Of a stretch of DNA of 64,000 bases, positions 51,585 to 60,140 are shown piece after piece. Both the position numbers and the translations under genes were made by a program. Each line of letters starts with the position of its first letter. The first letter of the stretch is position 1. A model generated the notes under the pieces. It saw only the letters and a program-made list of their open reading frames with translations, did no database searches and was not told the origin of the DNA. Origin of the DNA: Candidatus Poribacteria bacterium (GTDB lineage: Bacteria > Poribacteria > WGA-4E > WGA-3G); NCBI GenBank assembly GCA_021295715.1, contig JAGWBV010000006.1, positions 57,191 through 121,190 on the forward strand. The letters run 5' to 3'.

Positions 51585-52097
51585 TTAAGTATCCTGGTTT
51601 TGATCGCGGTTTTGAAAAAGGTAAACAATTAACATCCCCGCTCCAATACAGACAGAAATATCCGCAATGTTAAAGGTCGGCCAAAAGAGCCCTTTGTCAG
51701 CGATACCGAATTGCAGGAAATCAACGACCTCACCCAAATAGAGGCGATCTATGAAGTTTCCAACAGCACCGCCGAGTAGAAACCCGAGAGCGACTTGCAT
51801 CCAACGGCTCTCCCTGAATCGAAGATAATACGCAAAAATGAAGGCTAAAGCGATAATAGTAATGAGAATCAGTAAGACCCTGTGTCCAGCGAGTACGCCA
51901 AAAGCGGCTCCTGTATTCCTATCGTGCCGAAGGTTGAAAAAGCCGGGAATAATCGGAATCACCTCTATAACCTGAGTGATATGGTTTTGCACCAACCATT
52001 TACTCACCCAATCTACTATCAACACTGGAATCGCCACACCGATTAAGGGTATCAGCGTCTGCGGCGTATTTTTTTTAGGATCCTGCTTCGTGGGCAT
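51585..52097 (-). CDS. lspA: Lipoprotein signal peptidase (type II)
   Basis: 170 aa from an ATG at 52097 that overlaps the upstream gene by 23 nt and has GGAGG 10 nt before it. Four TM helices. Catalytic Asp117 in 'GGAVGNFIDRLYLGEVVDF' and Asp146 in 'FWPTFNIADISVCIG' are present, with the usual 'FNLRHDRNTGAAFGVLAG'. It cleaves lipoprotein signal peptides, consistent with the lipoprotein at 43823. The order yggS-proC-yggT-ileS-lspA is typical of bacteria; here the ileS position is taken by a degenerate homologue. Confidence 0.93.
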   Translation of the reverse strand: MPTKQDPKKNTPQTLIPLIGVAIPVLIVDWVSKWLVQNHITQVIEVIPIIPGFFNLRHDRNTGAAFGVLAGHRVLLILITIIALAFIFAYYLRFRESRWMQVALGFLLGGAVGNFIDRLYLGEVVDFLQFGIADKGLFWPTFNIADISVCIGAGMLIVYLFQNRDQNQDT

Positions 52098-54729
52098 TCT
52101 TAAGCACCTCCCATTCCGCTTTGGCATCCTTCGCCTCTATATCGGAAACATGCAGAGTTTTCTCGACAATCGGTGAGAGTTGGTGCCAATTCTTCTGAAA
52201 AATGCTATGGTTACCCGTTATACCCTCTTCGGAAATGAGATGATAGAAATGTTCCGCCAAAAAAGGAGTCAAGGGTGCTAACCGTTGCACGAGCACAGTG
52301 GCGATTTGTGCTAAAGTGGCTTGTGCCACATGTAAGATTTTAGCAGGACGCGATTCTATGGCGCGAACATAAAAACGAAGATCGTTTTCGCAGAAATCGG
52401 TTAAGAGTGTCCACATTTCATGAAAATCCCCGTCTTGGTACGCCTGCTGGACCTCCTGTAAACGTAGAAAGGTAACGATTATCGCCAACGAATCAATCAA
52501 AGCGCTTTCAGCGGTCAGCAATCGGCTCTCAGAGGAGTCCCGGTCGGAAACCGTTGGAAACCGTTGAAAATCGTCAGCAAGAGAATTTTTTTGCTGATGG
52601 CTATTTCCGATCCCCTTACTGATATTCTCTAATAGTTCCTGCAATTGCTGATATTTAACAAGGTAGTCCCGTGCGAGTTTATCAAGATGCTTGGGATTGA
52701 CTTGCTCTGTTCCGACATTAGGCGTTATTGCAACCAAGCGTGCTACATCAGCTGGATATTTGTTGAGAAATGCGTCTTCTACCTGTATTTCCCCGCCAAC
52801 TTTCGGCATTGTCTTAAGTTTTAGTTGCTTAAGAGGTTGGCTTTCTTTAATTGGACGGCTTCTGCTGAGTGCTGCGGAAATAACACTGATCTCAGCTAAC
52901 CATTTTGTCCATTTTAAATCGGAAACTGTGTCAGTTTTCGGTACAAACATGACACTGGTGTGCCCACCGAGCGGTTTCTTGAAATCAGAATTGTCAATAA
53001 TCTGAAGTAGATTGGCGAAATGGCTATCAAGAAGCGTCGCTTCTTTGCGAAAGTCACTTGAATTACAGTTTTGACACCGAGTATCAACAGGTAAAAGCTC
53101 CTCAACGCTCAATCGGAACCAGAATTCGAACCCTCGTTGTATAGAATTCCTGATTGCATTAAGGGTATTTTTATCAGTAAGAGGTTCATCACACTGGTCG
53201 CACAGAAGGATTGGAAGTGGCATTCCCCATTGGCGCTGTGCTGAAACCGGCAAATCTTCAAAATTGAGGACATCCTTTTGGACATCGCGAATACCTTTAT
53301 GATCCGTGTCGCCGTAATTATCCCAATATTCTTGGGCGTTGAGAAGTTGGGTAGTGGCATGGTTTTTGGAGATAGAGAATACCCATTTGGAACAGGGTCG
53401 GAACACAGCCAATTCTTTACAACGCGGACAGTGAGGCTCAGGCATCTCGCCTTTTTGTGTCTTGAGGAGATAACCACATTTCTCCAATTGTGGAACAATA
53501 AATTTCTCAGCATCAAACAGATACAAACCGCACAATTGCCCAGCTTCCTCGGTGAACCTTCCGGTTTCATCAAAAACAGGCATAGTATTCATTTCTAACG
53601 TTTGGGCGATCTTGTAACTCGGCAGATGATGCGCTGGATTTAGGGGCATAACACCGGATTTTAAGGAAGATATTGATTTATCACGGACAGCGTTTGCGGC
53701 TACAGTCTCAGGAATGAGTGTAATCTCTAAATCTTTCGCCGGAAACAGTGGATGCGCCACGGCGCATTTTGCGAGTTCAGAGGCTTTGATTTCTTTAACA
53801 GCTTTCGGTCTGGATTGTCCTTTTGGAAGGTGTTTGGTAAAGTGTTTAAGCTGCGGTTCCGCAAAAAGCAGATATTCGTCCTGCCATTGCGTGAGCCAAT
53901 AGGGAGTATCGTCGGTAATTCCGAGTTTAACGATTCCTGCTATTTCCCAAAGGTGGGGCATTTGGAGACAGAAGAAAACATTAATGCCAAATTCTTCTAA
54001 CCCGACATTGAAAGGAAACTTTACGTAGCCATTCAAGGTGTGCGTCGGTATTTGTACGAGATTCGCTTCATTGATCGGGACAGTGCAATTGGGGCACCAT
54101 GGACTGAGCTGCGGCAAGTCATGGAGATAGCCAGAATCGCGGAGTCGACTAATGAGTGCGATAAGCCTTGCTTCCTGTCGCGATTCGAGGGTTTTCTGTG
54201 AAGTATCCCAATCGGCGAAGATACCGAGTTGATGGAATTTCTGTTTTTGGACTTCTAATTCCTGTTTATGTCGTGCGCGACATCGCTTCCGAAGGACAGA
54301 TAACTTGATTGGCGTTTTAGACTTTGCAGCCTCAATAACGTGTTCCTCAATCCAAAGGGGATAGGTCTCCCACGCGGGCACATACGTGACCTGATGTCCT
54401 TGCATTAATTCTGCTTTAAGGAAGATATCCTGACAAACTTTTCTACAAAGGGTGTTAAGAGTGAGTGCATCGACGGAGGTGGGCATCTCGCGAAGGACAT
54501 AGGTTTCTGCCTGGGAGGCGTGGCGGTGCTGCGCAGCACTTGATTTGACTGCGTTGCGGTCTACAGTCGCTGATTTTTTGCTCGCGAGTGGGTATACATC
54601 AGCGTTCTGCCAAATTTCCAGAACGGCGTTTTCTCGTTCGCGGTCTGTCAACTGAGGTATCTCTTTCGGTTTCGTGGATTTACCGCGTTTACGTGTTGTG
54701 TTTTTTGTGGTAGAATTTCGTTTTCTCAT
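52075..54729 (-). CDS. Isoleucyl-tRNA synthetase-like protein, catalytic motifs lost
   Basis: 884 aa that align in order with IleRS: 'MQGHQVTYVPAWETYPLWIEEHV' (IleRS [20 protein letters not shown]), 'SPWCPNCTVPINEANL', 'FRPCSKWVFSISKN', 'AQRQWGMPLPILLCDQC', 'KEATLLDSHFANLLQII', 'FLNKYPADVARL' and an anticodon-binding helical domain ('LAPLTPFLAEHFYHLI'). The HIGH motif is replaced near residues 85-90 ('TSVDALTLN'), KMSKS near 643-650 by 'KVGGEIQ', and the editing TTTPWTLP and GTGxVHxAPGHG boxes are unrecognisable. Cys pairs (CPRC, CDQC, CQNC) remain. The N-terminus is basic. Repeats encode parts (54526-54566, 52509-52529). Not a working IleRS as read; function unknown. Confidence 0.85.
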   Translation of the reverse strand: MRKRNSTTKNTTRKRGKSTKPKEIPQLTDRERENAVLEIWQNADVYPLASKKSATVDRNAVKSSAAQHRHASQAETYVLREMPTSVDALTLNTLCRKVCQDIFLKAELMQGHQVTYVPAWETYPLWIEEHVIEAAKSKTPIKLSVLRKRCRARHKQELEVQKQKFHQLGIFADWDTSQKTLESRQEARLIALISRLRDSGYLHDLPQLSPWCPNCTVPINEANLVQIPTHTLNGYVKFPFNVGLEEFGINVFFCLQMPHLWEIAGIVKLGITDDTPYWLTQWQDEYLLFAEPQLKHFTKHLPKGQSRPKAVKEIKASELAKCAVAHPLFPAKDLEITLIPETVAANAVRDKSISSLKSGVMPLNPAHHLPSYKIAQTLEMNTMPVFDETGRFTEEAGQLCGLYLFDAEKFIVPQLEKCGYLLKTQKGEMPEPHCPRCKELAVFRPCSKWVFSISKNHATTQLLNAQEYWDNYGDTDHKGIRDVQKDVLNFEDLPVSAQRQWGMPLPILLCDQCDEPLTDKNTLNAIRNSIQRGFEFWFRLSVEELLPVDTRCQNCNSSDFRKEATLLDSHFANLLQIIDNSDFKKPLGGHTSVMFVPKTDTVSDLKWTKWLAEISVISAALSRSRPIKESQPLKQLKLKTMPKVGGEIQVEDAFLNKYPADVARLVAITPNVGTEQVNPKHLDKLARDYLVKYQQLQELLENISKGIGNSHQQKNSLADDFQRFPTVSDRDSSESRLLTAESALIDSLAIIVTFLRLQEVQQAYQDGDFHEMWTLLTDFCENDLRFYVRAIESRPAKILHVAQATLAQIATVLVQRLAPLTPFLAEHFYHLISEEGITGNHSIFQKNWHQLSPIVEKTLHVSDIEAKDAKAEWEVLKNAHEAGS
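52509..52529. repeat. Heptamer tract inside a coding region
   Basis: 'tcagcggtcagcaatcggc' within the IleRS-like gene, encoding part of 'SRLLTAESA' (residues about 735-743) at a linker in the anticodon-binding region. Confidence 0.65.
54526..54566. repeat. REP-like palindromes inside a coding region
   Basis: 54526-54539 is a perfect palindrome GTGCTGCGCAGCAC. 54547-54566 reads GACTGCGTTGCGGTC then 'tacag', i.e. a stem with GTAG on the gene strand. Together they encode residues about 55-68 of the IleRS-like protein. Confidence 0.65.
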
Positions 54730-54895
54730 ATTTTTTCTACACAGTTGTCAGTTGTCAGTTAAGAGGCTTTCGTTATAACAGCGGAAATCCGCAGAAATAC
54801 CCAAGCAAAAACACCCTATCAAATACCCCAAGCAAATACGCCAAGCAAAAACACCCTCTTCTAACGATTAACTGCTTGGCATATCCTTCTATCTA
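54730..54895. repeat. AAGCAAAAACACCC repeat fragments
   Basis: 166 bp between yggT and the IleRS-like gene. It contains 'cagttgtcagttgtcagtt' and three copies of 'caagcaaa(aa)c' phrases related to the inner part of the elements at 1770 and 55987 ('caagcaaaaacccctccat'). Confidence 0.55.
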
Positions 54896-55159
54896 TCACC
54901 AGATCACACGTGCCAAAAACTGTAACAGAAGAATCAACACAAAAGGTGAAATGTCAATACCAAAATTCCGAGTTACCGGTCCGAGCACATTCCGAATCGG
55001 ATTTAAAACTGGATCTACGAGGCGACTTGTCCACCAATAGAGTTGCCTAACGATTGCGTTCTGAGTGCCAGCAACAAACCAAGAAAGTATGGCATTCGCG
55101 AAAACCACTATTGTGTAAATTTCAAGCAGTTCACTGATGAACCAAGCGAGCATATCCAT
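54896..55159 (-). CDS. yggT: YggT-family membrane protein
   Basis: 87 aa, two TM helices: 'LLEIYTIVVFANAILSWF' and 'FVLILLLQFLARVIW', separated by the conserved 'RLVDPVLNPIRNVLGP' loop. YggT proteins take part in envelope and osmotic stress and lie between proC and divIVA/ileS in many genomes, as here. It is 28 nt after proC and likely in the same operon. Confidence 0.92.
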   Translation of the reverse strand: MDMLAWFISELLEIYTIVVFANAILSWFVAGTQNAIVRQLYWWTSRLVDPVLNPIRNVLGPVTRNFGIDISPFVLILLLQFLARVIW

Positions 55160-55187
55160 TATTACCTAAAAGATCCTCACAAACTGA

Positions 55188-56027
55188 TTATGTACTACCG
55201 AGTTCCTTTGCTCGCTCTGTTGCAGCGAGAATAGCTTCTGTAAGCGTTGCTCGTAAGCCGCCTTGTTCTAAAGCGTGCAGTCCGGCGGCGGTTGTCCCCC
55301 CTGGTGTGGTAACACGGTTCTTGAGCACAGCCGGGTGTTCCTGCGTTTCAGCTAACATCGTCGCTGCGCCTAAGACTGTATGGGTGGCAAGTTTCTGTGC
55401 CTCTGCACGCGGTAACCCGACATGAACCCCTGCATCTGCTAACGCTTCGATGAAGAGGGCAACATAGGCAGGCCCACTCCCACTTACCCCCGTGACAGCA
55501 TCAAGATGGCGTTCATCCATCACTAAAGAGATGCCACATGCATCGAAAATTTGTTGTGCTATTTCAAGATGCTCCTGATTCGCTGTACTGCCAGTGGTTA
55601 GTACCGAGATTGCAGCCCCCACTGATGCTGAAATATTTGGCATCACCCGAACGACGGGTGGAGTGTTGTCAAAATAGGATTCAAGCGTTGCGGTCGTAAC
55701 ACCCGCTGCGATGCTAATGAGCCATTGTGGTGATGACAAGGCACGTGCCACCTGTGGCAAGACGTGTGGGACTGCTGGCGGCGTAACAGCACAAAGAATC
55801 ACATGCGTATTTTCTATCAAGGACGCGATATCGCTTGCGCTGTTAGTCCCTTTTTCATCGCAAAGCTGCTGAACGAGGGTAGTATCAAGGTCGGTAACCC
55901 AGATCTGTTTTGCAGGAAATACCGTGTCAGCGATACTCCGGACGATAATGCCCCCCATCTTTCCAATGCCGATTACACCTAAATTTTTAATTTTTCCTTG
56001 CGGTTCGGTCAGGTAAGTTTCACTCAT
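55188..56027 (-). CDS. proC: Pyrroline-5-carboxylate reductase
   Basis: 279 aa if started at ATG 56027. 'NLGVIGIGKMGGIIVRS' is the NADP site and 'SGSGPAYVALFIEALADAGVHVG' to 'TPGGTTAAGLHALEQGG' is the diagnostic C-terminal dimer domain. It makes proline from P5C. The family normally starts at MKNLGVIG. Here the first 15 residues, 'MSETYLTEPQGKIKN', are encoded by a start-proximal repeat; the only alternative is an ATT codon directly before AAA AAT, with AAGG very close. Part of the yggS-proC-yggT run. Confidence 0.93.
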   Translation of the reverse strand: MSETYLTEPQGKIKNLGVIGIGKMGGIIVRSIADTVFPAKQIWVTDLDTTLVQQLCDEKGTNSASDIASLIENTHVILCAVTPPAVPHVLPQVARALSSPQWLISIAAGVTTATLESYFDNTPPVVRVMPNISASVGAAISVLTTGSTANQEHLEIAQQIFDACGISLVMDERHLDAVTGVSGSGPAYVALFIEALADAGVHVGLPRAEAQKLATHTVLGAATMLAETQEHPAVLKNRVTTPGGTTAAGLHALEQGGLRATLTEAILAATERAKELGST

Positions 56028-56093
56028 AACGCGATTTTCCGTAGAACTGCAGAAACACCCAAGCAAAAACCCCTCCATTACATTACGGGCTAC
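55987..56093. repeat. Start-proximal element read into proC
   Basis: 'tttttaatttttccttgcgg', 'ttcggtcaggtaagttt', 'caagcaaaaacccctccat' and 'cattacgggctac' match the other elements. Here the family sequence lies inside the proC reading frame rather than just before a start codon. Confidence 0.75.
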
Positions 56094-56117
56094 AAGTTTT
56101 GGTAATAACCTATCTAA

Positions 56118-56846
56118 TTATTCCTCTGAAACTTCAAAGATGGCCCTGCCGATTCTAACGAGGTTCGCGCCTTCTTGAACGGCTACTTCAAAGTCGTTAG
56201 TCATCCCCATCGAAAGATACTCCATGGTAACTCCGGGAAATTTCTGTGCCTCTATCTTTTCAGCAAGCGATCTCAGCAAAGCGAACGCGGGACGGTTTTC
56301 GTCCGGCGAAGGTGTTAATTGCCCCATTGTCATCAACCCAACGATGCGCGATGCCGGATATGCCTGTGCGTCCTCAATGAACTGAAGGACATCTTCCGCC
56401 GCCACCCCGTATTTACTTGCCTCGCGAGTTGTATTTATCTGAATTAAAACATCTGTTCGTTGTGAGCGTTGTTCAGATCGGTGTGCTATCTCTGCTAAAA
56501 GCCGCAAACTGTCAACTGAATGAATCAGCGAAAACATTTCCAATGCGGTTTTAACCTTATTCCTTTGCAAATGTCCAATAAGGTGCCACCGGCATGCGTT
56601 ATCACTGGCATCTGTCCCTACAGCATCGACAAAGGCATTAACTGGCGCGTACTTCTGTTGCGCTTCCTGCACTCGGTTTTCACCTATATCCGTTGCGCCT
56701 GCAGCGAGAACTGTCTGAATTTCCGCCGCTGAACGCCCTTTCGTAACAGCAACGAGCGTTATTGAATCGAGTGTGCGCTGACTCCGCGCTGCAGCACTGG
56801 CAATGCGTTCATTGATCCTGGAAAGATTATCGACAATCGAGTTCAA
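56118..56846 (-). CDS. yggS: PLP homeostasis protein (YggS/PLPBP)
   Basis: 242 aa, alanine-racemase-like TIM barrel without the second domain. 'ITLVAVTKGRSAAEIQTVLAAGATDIGENRVQEAQQK' holds the PLP Lys, with 'WHLIGHLQRNKVKTALEMFSLIHSVDS' and 'VTMEYLSMGMTNDFEVAVQEGANLVRIGRAIFE'. It buffers free PLP; its usual partner proC follows 90 nt downstream. Confidence 0.95.
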   Translation of the reverse strand: MNSIVDNLSRINERIASAAARSQRTLDSITLVAVTKGRSAAEIQTVLAAGATDIGENRVQEAQQKYAPVNAFVDAVGTDASDNACRWHLIGHLQRNKVKTALEMFSLIHSVDSLRLLAEIAHRSEQRSQRTDVLIQINTTREASKYGVAAEDVLQFIEDAQAYPASRIVGLMTMGQLTPSPDENRPAFALLRSLAEKIEAQKFPGVTMEYLSMGMTNDFEVAVQEGANLVRIGRAIFEVSEE

Positions 56847-56898
56847 TTTTCTATTCCAAAATTTTCCAATTAAAAATTGGTTAGATTAAAAGCGTATG

Positions 56899-57177
56899 TC
56901 AAGCTTCAAGATTGTCTGTTGAGGGCGGATCTGAATTTAAAGGCTTGCTTGCGTGAAAGAGTATACCAATGACAGCGACTAAGACGGCTATACTCACAAT
57001 GCCAATACCAACGGTTATCTTATGTGTTGCCTCCGTATAAACCTGCGTGACTTGCACCGCACTCACGTTTTCGGACAAAACTTCCTGATATTTGGAAGGG
57101 TGGTTACCGCCTTGTATAATAAAAACAAGCCCGATCAAACCTGTAACGATTGATAACGTCGCAAAGAGTCCGCGCAT
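56899..57177 (-). CDS. Small two-TM membrane protein
   Basis: 92 aa from ATG 57177 (GGAAAG about 9 nt upstream; an in-frame TTG lies 6 bases earlier). TM1 about 3-24 ('LFATLSIVTGLIGLVFIIQGG') and TM2 about 53-74 ('ITVGIGIVSIAVLVAVIGILF'), with a polar loop containing 'YQEVLSENVSAVQVTQVY'. It is 52 nt upstream of yggS on the same strand. No family recognised. Confidence 0.65.
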   Translation of the reverse strand: MRGLFATLSIVTGLIGLVFIIQGGNHPSKYQEVLSENVSAVQVTQVYTEATHKITVGIGIVSIAVLVAVIGILFHASKPLNSDPPSTDNLEA

Positions 57178-57403
57178 TTTCAATTCTTTCCGGCATACGC
57201 CAAATTGTTGCTTAAGCGCGAGTTTTAAAAATCAGCGTCCTAAACAGGTTGGAACATCTAAGGAAAATAACGTTACAAATTGTAGTGAGGTTTCGACTGG
57301 GAACGATGCTGATACTGTTATTTATTCGTGGCATCTATAATATATATTAATGATACTATATTTTTACGAGAAAAGCAAATTTTCCGTCCGAGGAGTCTCT
57401 TCT

Positions 57404-58156
57404 CTATTCAGTATCAAGTTGGATATATGAGAGCATTCTACCTGTTTGTCCGTTTTCAGCCCGATGTGAATAAAAAAGGTCTGTACGACAAGCGGTGCAA
57501 AGTGGTGATATTGAAATAGAAGCGGCGGGTAAATCTGCTTCAACCAATTGATTAAGATTGGCAGTCTGTAGACTTAAGTTTGTGCCATCGTGGACGGTGT
57601 TACCGAAGCGTTCAGCAAATTGCGTTAGCAACTCTGCACTGACGGTATAGCAACATTTCTGGATAGAGGGACCCATATAAATCCGGCAGTTTTCAACAAG
57701 GGTTCCGAAACTATCTTTCATTTGTGCAAGTGTGTTCACGGCAATTCGTGCGAAGGTGCCGCGCCACCCTGCATGCGCGATCCCGATTGCTGGCGTTTCA
57801 ATATCAAGAATGAAAATAGGGATACAATCCGCTGTAAAAATTCCTAATGCCACGCCGCGACATGCGGAGACAAGCGCGTCTGCCTCTGGCGGGTTTTCAA
57901 GAGATACTCCGGTTGTGGCATCCACATCAACAACACAGTTCCCATGAACTTGACGACAATACCGCAACTTCTGTAGACCTGTTTGCTGAAAAAGAATTTT
58001 CCTGTTAGTTGCGACTGCACTCGGATCGTCACCGACATGTTCAGCGAGATTCAAGGACGCGTAAGGTGCGTGGCTAACGCCCCCAGTACGCAGACTAATT
58101 CCTGCAGTGACAATACCGGTTGTTTGAAGTTCCTGAATCGCACGATACGTCTTCAT
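57404..58156 (-). CDS. pgeF: Peptidoglycan editing factor/purine phosphorylase (YfiH)
   Basis: 250 aa of the YfiH/LACC1 family. Metal/active-site residues are seen in 'RQVHGNCVVDVD', 'LGIFTADCIPIFIL' and 'IGIAHAGWRGTFARI' (His, Cys, His), plus 'ISPLCTACRTDLFYSHRAENG'. Members act as purine nucleoside phosphorylases/adenosine deaminases and influence peptidoglycan recycling. The ATG overlaps the cupin stop codon as ATGA, so it is translationally coupled. 226 bp of sequence without features follow before the next gene. Confidence 0.93.
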   Translation of the reverse strand: MKTYRAIQELQTTGIVTAGISLRTGGVSHAPYASLNLAEHVGDDPSAVATNRKILFQQTGLQKLRYCRQVHGNCVVDVDATTGVSLENPPEADALVSACRGVALGIFTADCIPIFILDIETPAIGIAHAGWRGTFARIAVNTLAQMKDSFGTLVENCRIYMGPSIQKCCYTVSAELLTQFAERFGNTVHDGTNLSLQTANLNQLVEADLPAASISISPLCTACRTDLFYSHRAENGQTGRMLSYIQLDTE

Positions 58157-58479
58157 GTCTTATAATCTTCTCGTGGCGGACTAAAGATGTCAAGGGCAAC
58201 AGCGGGTTCTTCAAACGCCCTTGCCCTGTGCTTCACATTGGAAGGGATAAGGTAAGCGTCCCCTTTTTTGAGTATCCGAGAATCTCCATCAATAGACAGT
58301 TCAAATGTCCCCTCAAGTACCATTCCCATCTGTTCATGCGGATGACTGTGCTCTGCAACGACACTATGCGGTTGTAAATTGACGAAGGACATCATTATTT
58401 TTTCACCATGAAGTGTCCGAATACTTGCGCCGTCAAACACCTGCTTTTCGGGTTGCTCATCAATAACAAAAAAGGGCAT
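58153..58479 (-). CDS. Small cupin protein
   Basis: 108 aa single cupin. The metal motif reads 'AEHSHPHEQMGMVLEGTFEL' (His-x-His...Glu) and the second motif 'GDAYLIPSNVKHRARA' (His). A small-molecule-binding or dioxygenase-like protein, function unknown. It ends with the ATGA overlap to pgeF and starts 30 nt after the zinc-ribbon gene, forming one operon. Confidence 0.87.
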   Translation of the reverse strand: MPFFVIDEQPEKQVFDGASIRTLHGEKIMMSFVNLQPHSVVAEHSHPHEQMGMVLEGTFELSIDGDSRILKKGDAYLIPSNVKHRARAFEEPAVALDIFSPPREDYKT

Positions 58480-58509
58480 CTGTTGTGAGTATCTCCTGTT
58501 TATGGTAGA

Positions 58510-59283
58510 TTATGGAAATGGCACATCGGGTGTGATAGGCTCGACGTAAAGAAGCCTTTTACAACTTGAACAGTAGACTTGCTTCTGATACTTTTGCGCC
58601 TCCTTGAGGGTCTGGTGTTGAATAGCGATGCGGCAACTGGCACAGATACCATTTTTACTGAGCGCGACGAAACCGGTTTTCGCTCGTGCTGCGCCGGATC
58701 GGCTTGCAAACTGTGCTTTCATCCAGCGATGATACTCGTCTCTGAGACCTTTTTCAATTTTAGGAAGAAACGCCTTCCGCCGTTCCAAATTTTTATCTCT
58801 CTCTGTCTCTAAACCTTGGAGTTCTTGTTGGAGTTGTGCAGTTTCAGTAGCGGTTTTCTGCCTTTCGCGGTTTACTTCAACTTCCAATTGTGCCAATTCT
58901 TCTTTGAGTAGATCGCTTTTCTCCATAAGAACTAAGATACTATCTTCGGCTTCTTCGTCCTCCTTATCAAGGTACTCAATTTGTCGTTCAAGTGCATCAT
59001 AAGCCTCGTTTGTCTTAACAATGCGTTGTTCATCTCGATATTTTTCGCGTTGGACAGCGTTCATTTCAATTTCAGCACTTTTGGATCGTTGTTCTTTCTC
59101 TGTCTCCGAGAGTTCCACCGATTTCGCCGCCATATCTTCTTCAAACTCTACAACGTCCGCCTCTAACTGTTTAATGCTACGTGGGATCTCCTGAAGTTTT
59201 TGCTGGATTGATAAGAGTTCTTGGTCCCGCTCTTGCAATTGGTATAACAAGGCGAGTTGTTGTTGTAAAGGCTCATTAGCCAT
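58510..59283 (-). CDS. Coiled-coil zinc-ribbon protein (CT398/DUF164)
   Basis: 257 aa. Residues about 5-190 form a long antiparallel coiled coil ('LYQLQERDQELLSIQQKLQEIP', 'VEVNRERQKTATETAQLQQEL'). The C-terminal zinc ribbon has 'CASC' and 'CSSC' pairs. Homologues such as CT398 bind sigma54/flagellar or secretion components in Chlamydia. Its ATG overlaps the tatC stop as TAATG, so translation is coupled. Confidence 0.9.
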   Translation of the reverse strand: MANEPLQQQLALLYQLQERDQELLSIQQKLQEIPRSIKQLEADVVEFEEDMAAKSVELSETEKEQRSKSAEIEMNAVQREKYRDEQRIVKTNEAYDALERQIEYLDKEDEEAEDSILVLMEKSDLLKEELAQLEVEVNRERQKTATETAQLQQELQGLETERDKNLERRKAFLPKIEKGLRDEYHRWMKAQFASRSGAARAKTGFVALSKNGICASCRIAIQHQTLKEAQKYQKQVYCSSCKRLLYVEPITPDVPFP

Positions 59284-60113
59284 TATACTTCTGCCTCCTT
59301 TTCGACGAGATATGCAAAGAAAATACCGAGTTGATACAAAACAAAGAGTGGTATTGCCATGAGCAACATTGACCCTGGATCGGCAGGTGTCAAGAGGGCT
59401 GACATGACACAGATACCTAATAAAGCGTAACTTTGCTTCTCACGAAAGCCCCGTGCATCAATGACTCCAATACGGGACAGAAACGCCATAACTATGGGTA
59501 GCTCAAAAGCGATACCGAATCCTAAGATTAAACGGGTTACAAAGTTGATATATTTCTCGAGGTCCCACATATTGGGTAACTCTGGTAGGAGCTGCGCGGA
59601 GAATTGCAGGACCACCGGTGTGACAATAAAGTAGGCGAAAGCCGCACCGCAGATAAAAAATACGACGATAATTAAAAACAGCGGCACTGCGAATTGTCGC
59701 TCCTCGCGATTGAGTGCCGGAAAAACGAACGCCCAAATTTGATAAATGATTATCGGTAGTGCCAGCAAAATGCCGGTGGTGATCCCTAATTTCAGGTATG
59801 CCATGATACCTTCCAAGGGACCAACCTTCATCAGTATTGCGTCAACACCGGAAGTCCCAGACCGCAAAGCGAGTGCGAAAAACCCGAGTATGGAGCCTTC
59901 AGCCCCTCCGACGGCATCAATAGCATTCGCAATTAGCGTGTTCATCGAAGTTCCCAATGGAAACTTAATTACCTTTTCAATGGGCTTGCTGAAAGATAAG
60001 CTTAAGACCGTAAAAACAGCGATTGCAATAGCAGAAATAATAATTCGGCGCCGGAGTTCCTCCAAGTGTTCCCAAAAAGTCATTGCGACTTCATTAGATT
60101 GCGTAGATTCCAT
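59283..60113 (-). CDS. tatC: Sec-independent translocase TatC
   Basis: 276 aa with six TM helices. 'MTFWEHLEELRRRIIISAIAIAVF' is the conserved N-terminal TatC segment (E and RR). Between TM1 and TM2 there is a longer periplasmic loop than usual ('NAIDAVGGAEGSILGFFALAL'). 'FELPIVMAFLSRIGVI' and 'SALLTPADPGSMLLMAIPLFVLYQLGI' close the family. It recognises twin-arginine signals, e.g. that of the Mo-hydroxylase subunit at 38109. TatA is 27 nt upstream. Confidence 0.96.
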   Translation of the reverse strand: MESTQSNEVAMTFWEHLEELRRRIIISAIAIAVFTVLSLSFSKPIEKVIKFPLGTSMNTLIANAIDAVGGAEGSILGFFALALRSGTSGVDAILMKVGPLEGIMAYLKLGITTGILLALPIIIYQIWAFVFPALNREERQFAVPLFLIIVVFFICGAAFAYFIVTPVVLQFSAQLLPELPNMWDLEKYINFVTRLILGFGIAFELPIVMAFLSRIGVIDARGFREKQSYALLGICVMSALLTPADPGSMLLMAIPLFVLYQLGIFFAYLVEKEAEV

Positions 60114-60140
60114 AGTGCATGCCGCTCACAGTCGGAGTCA

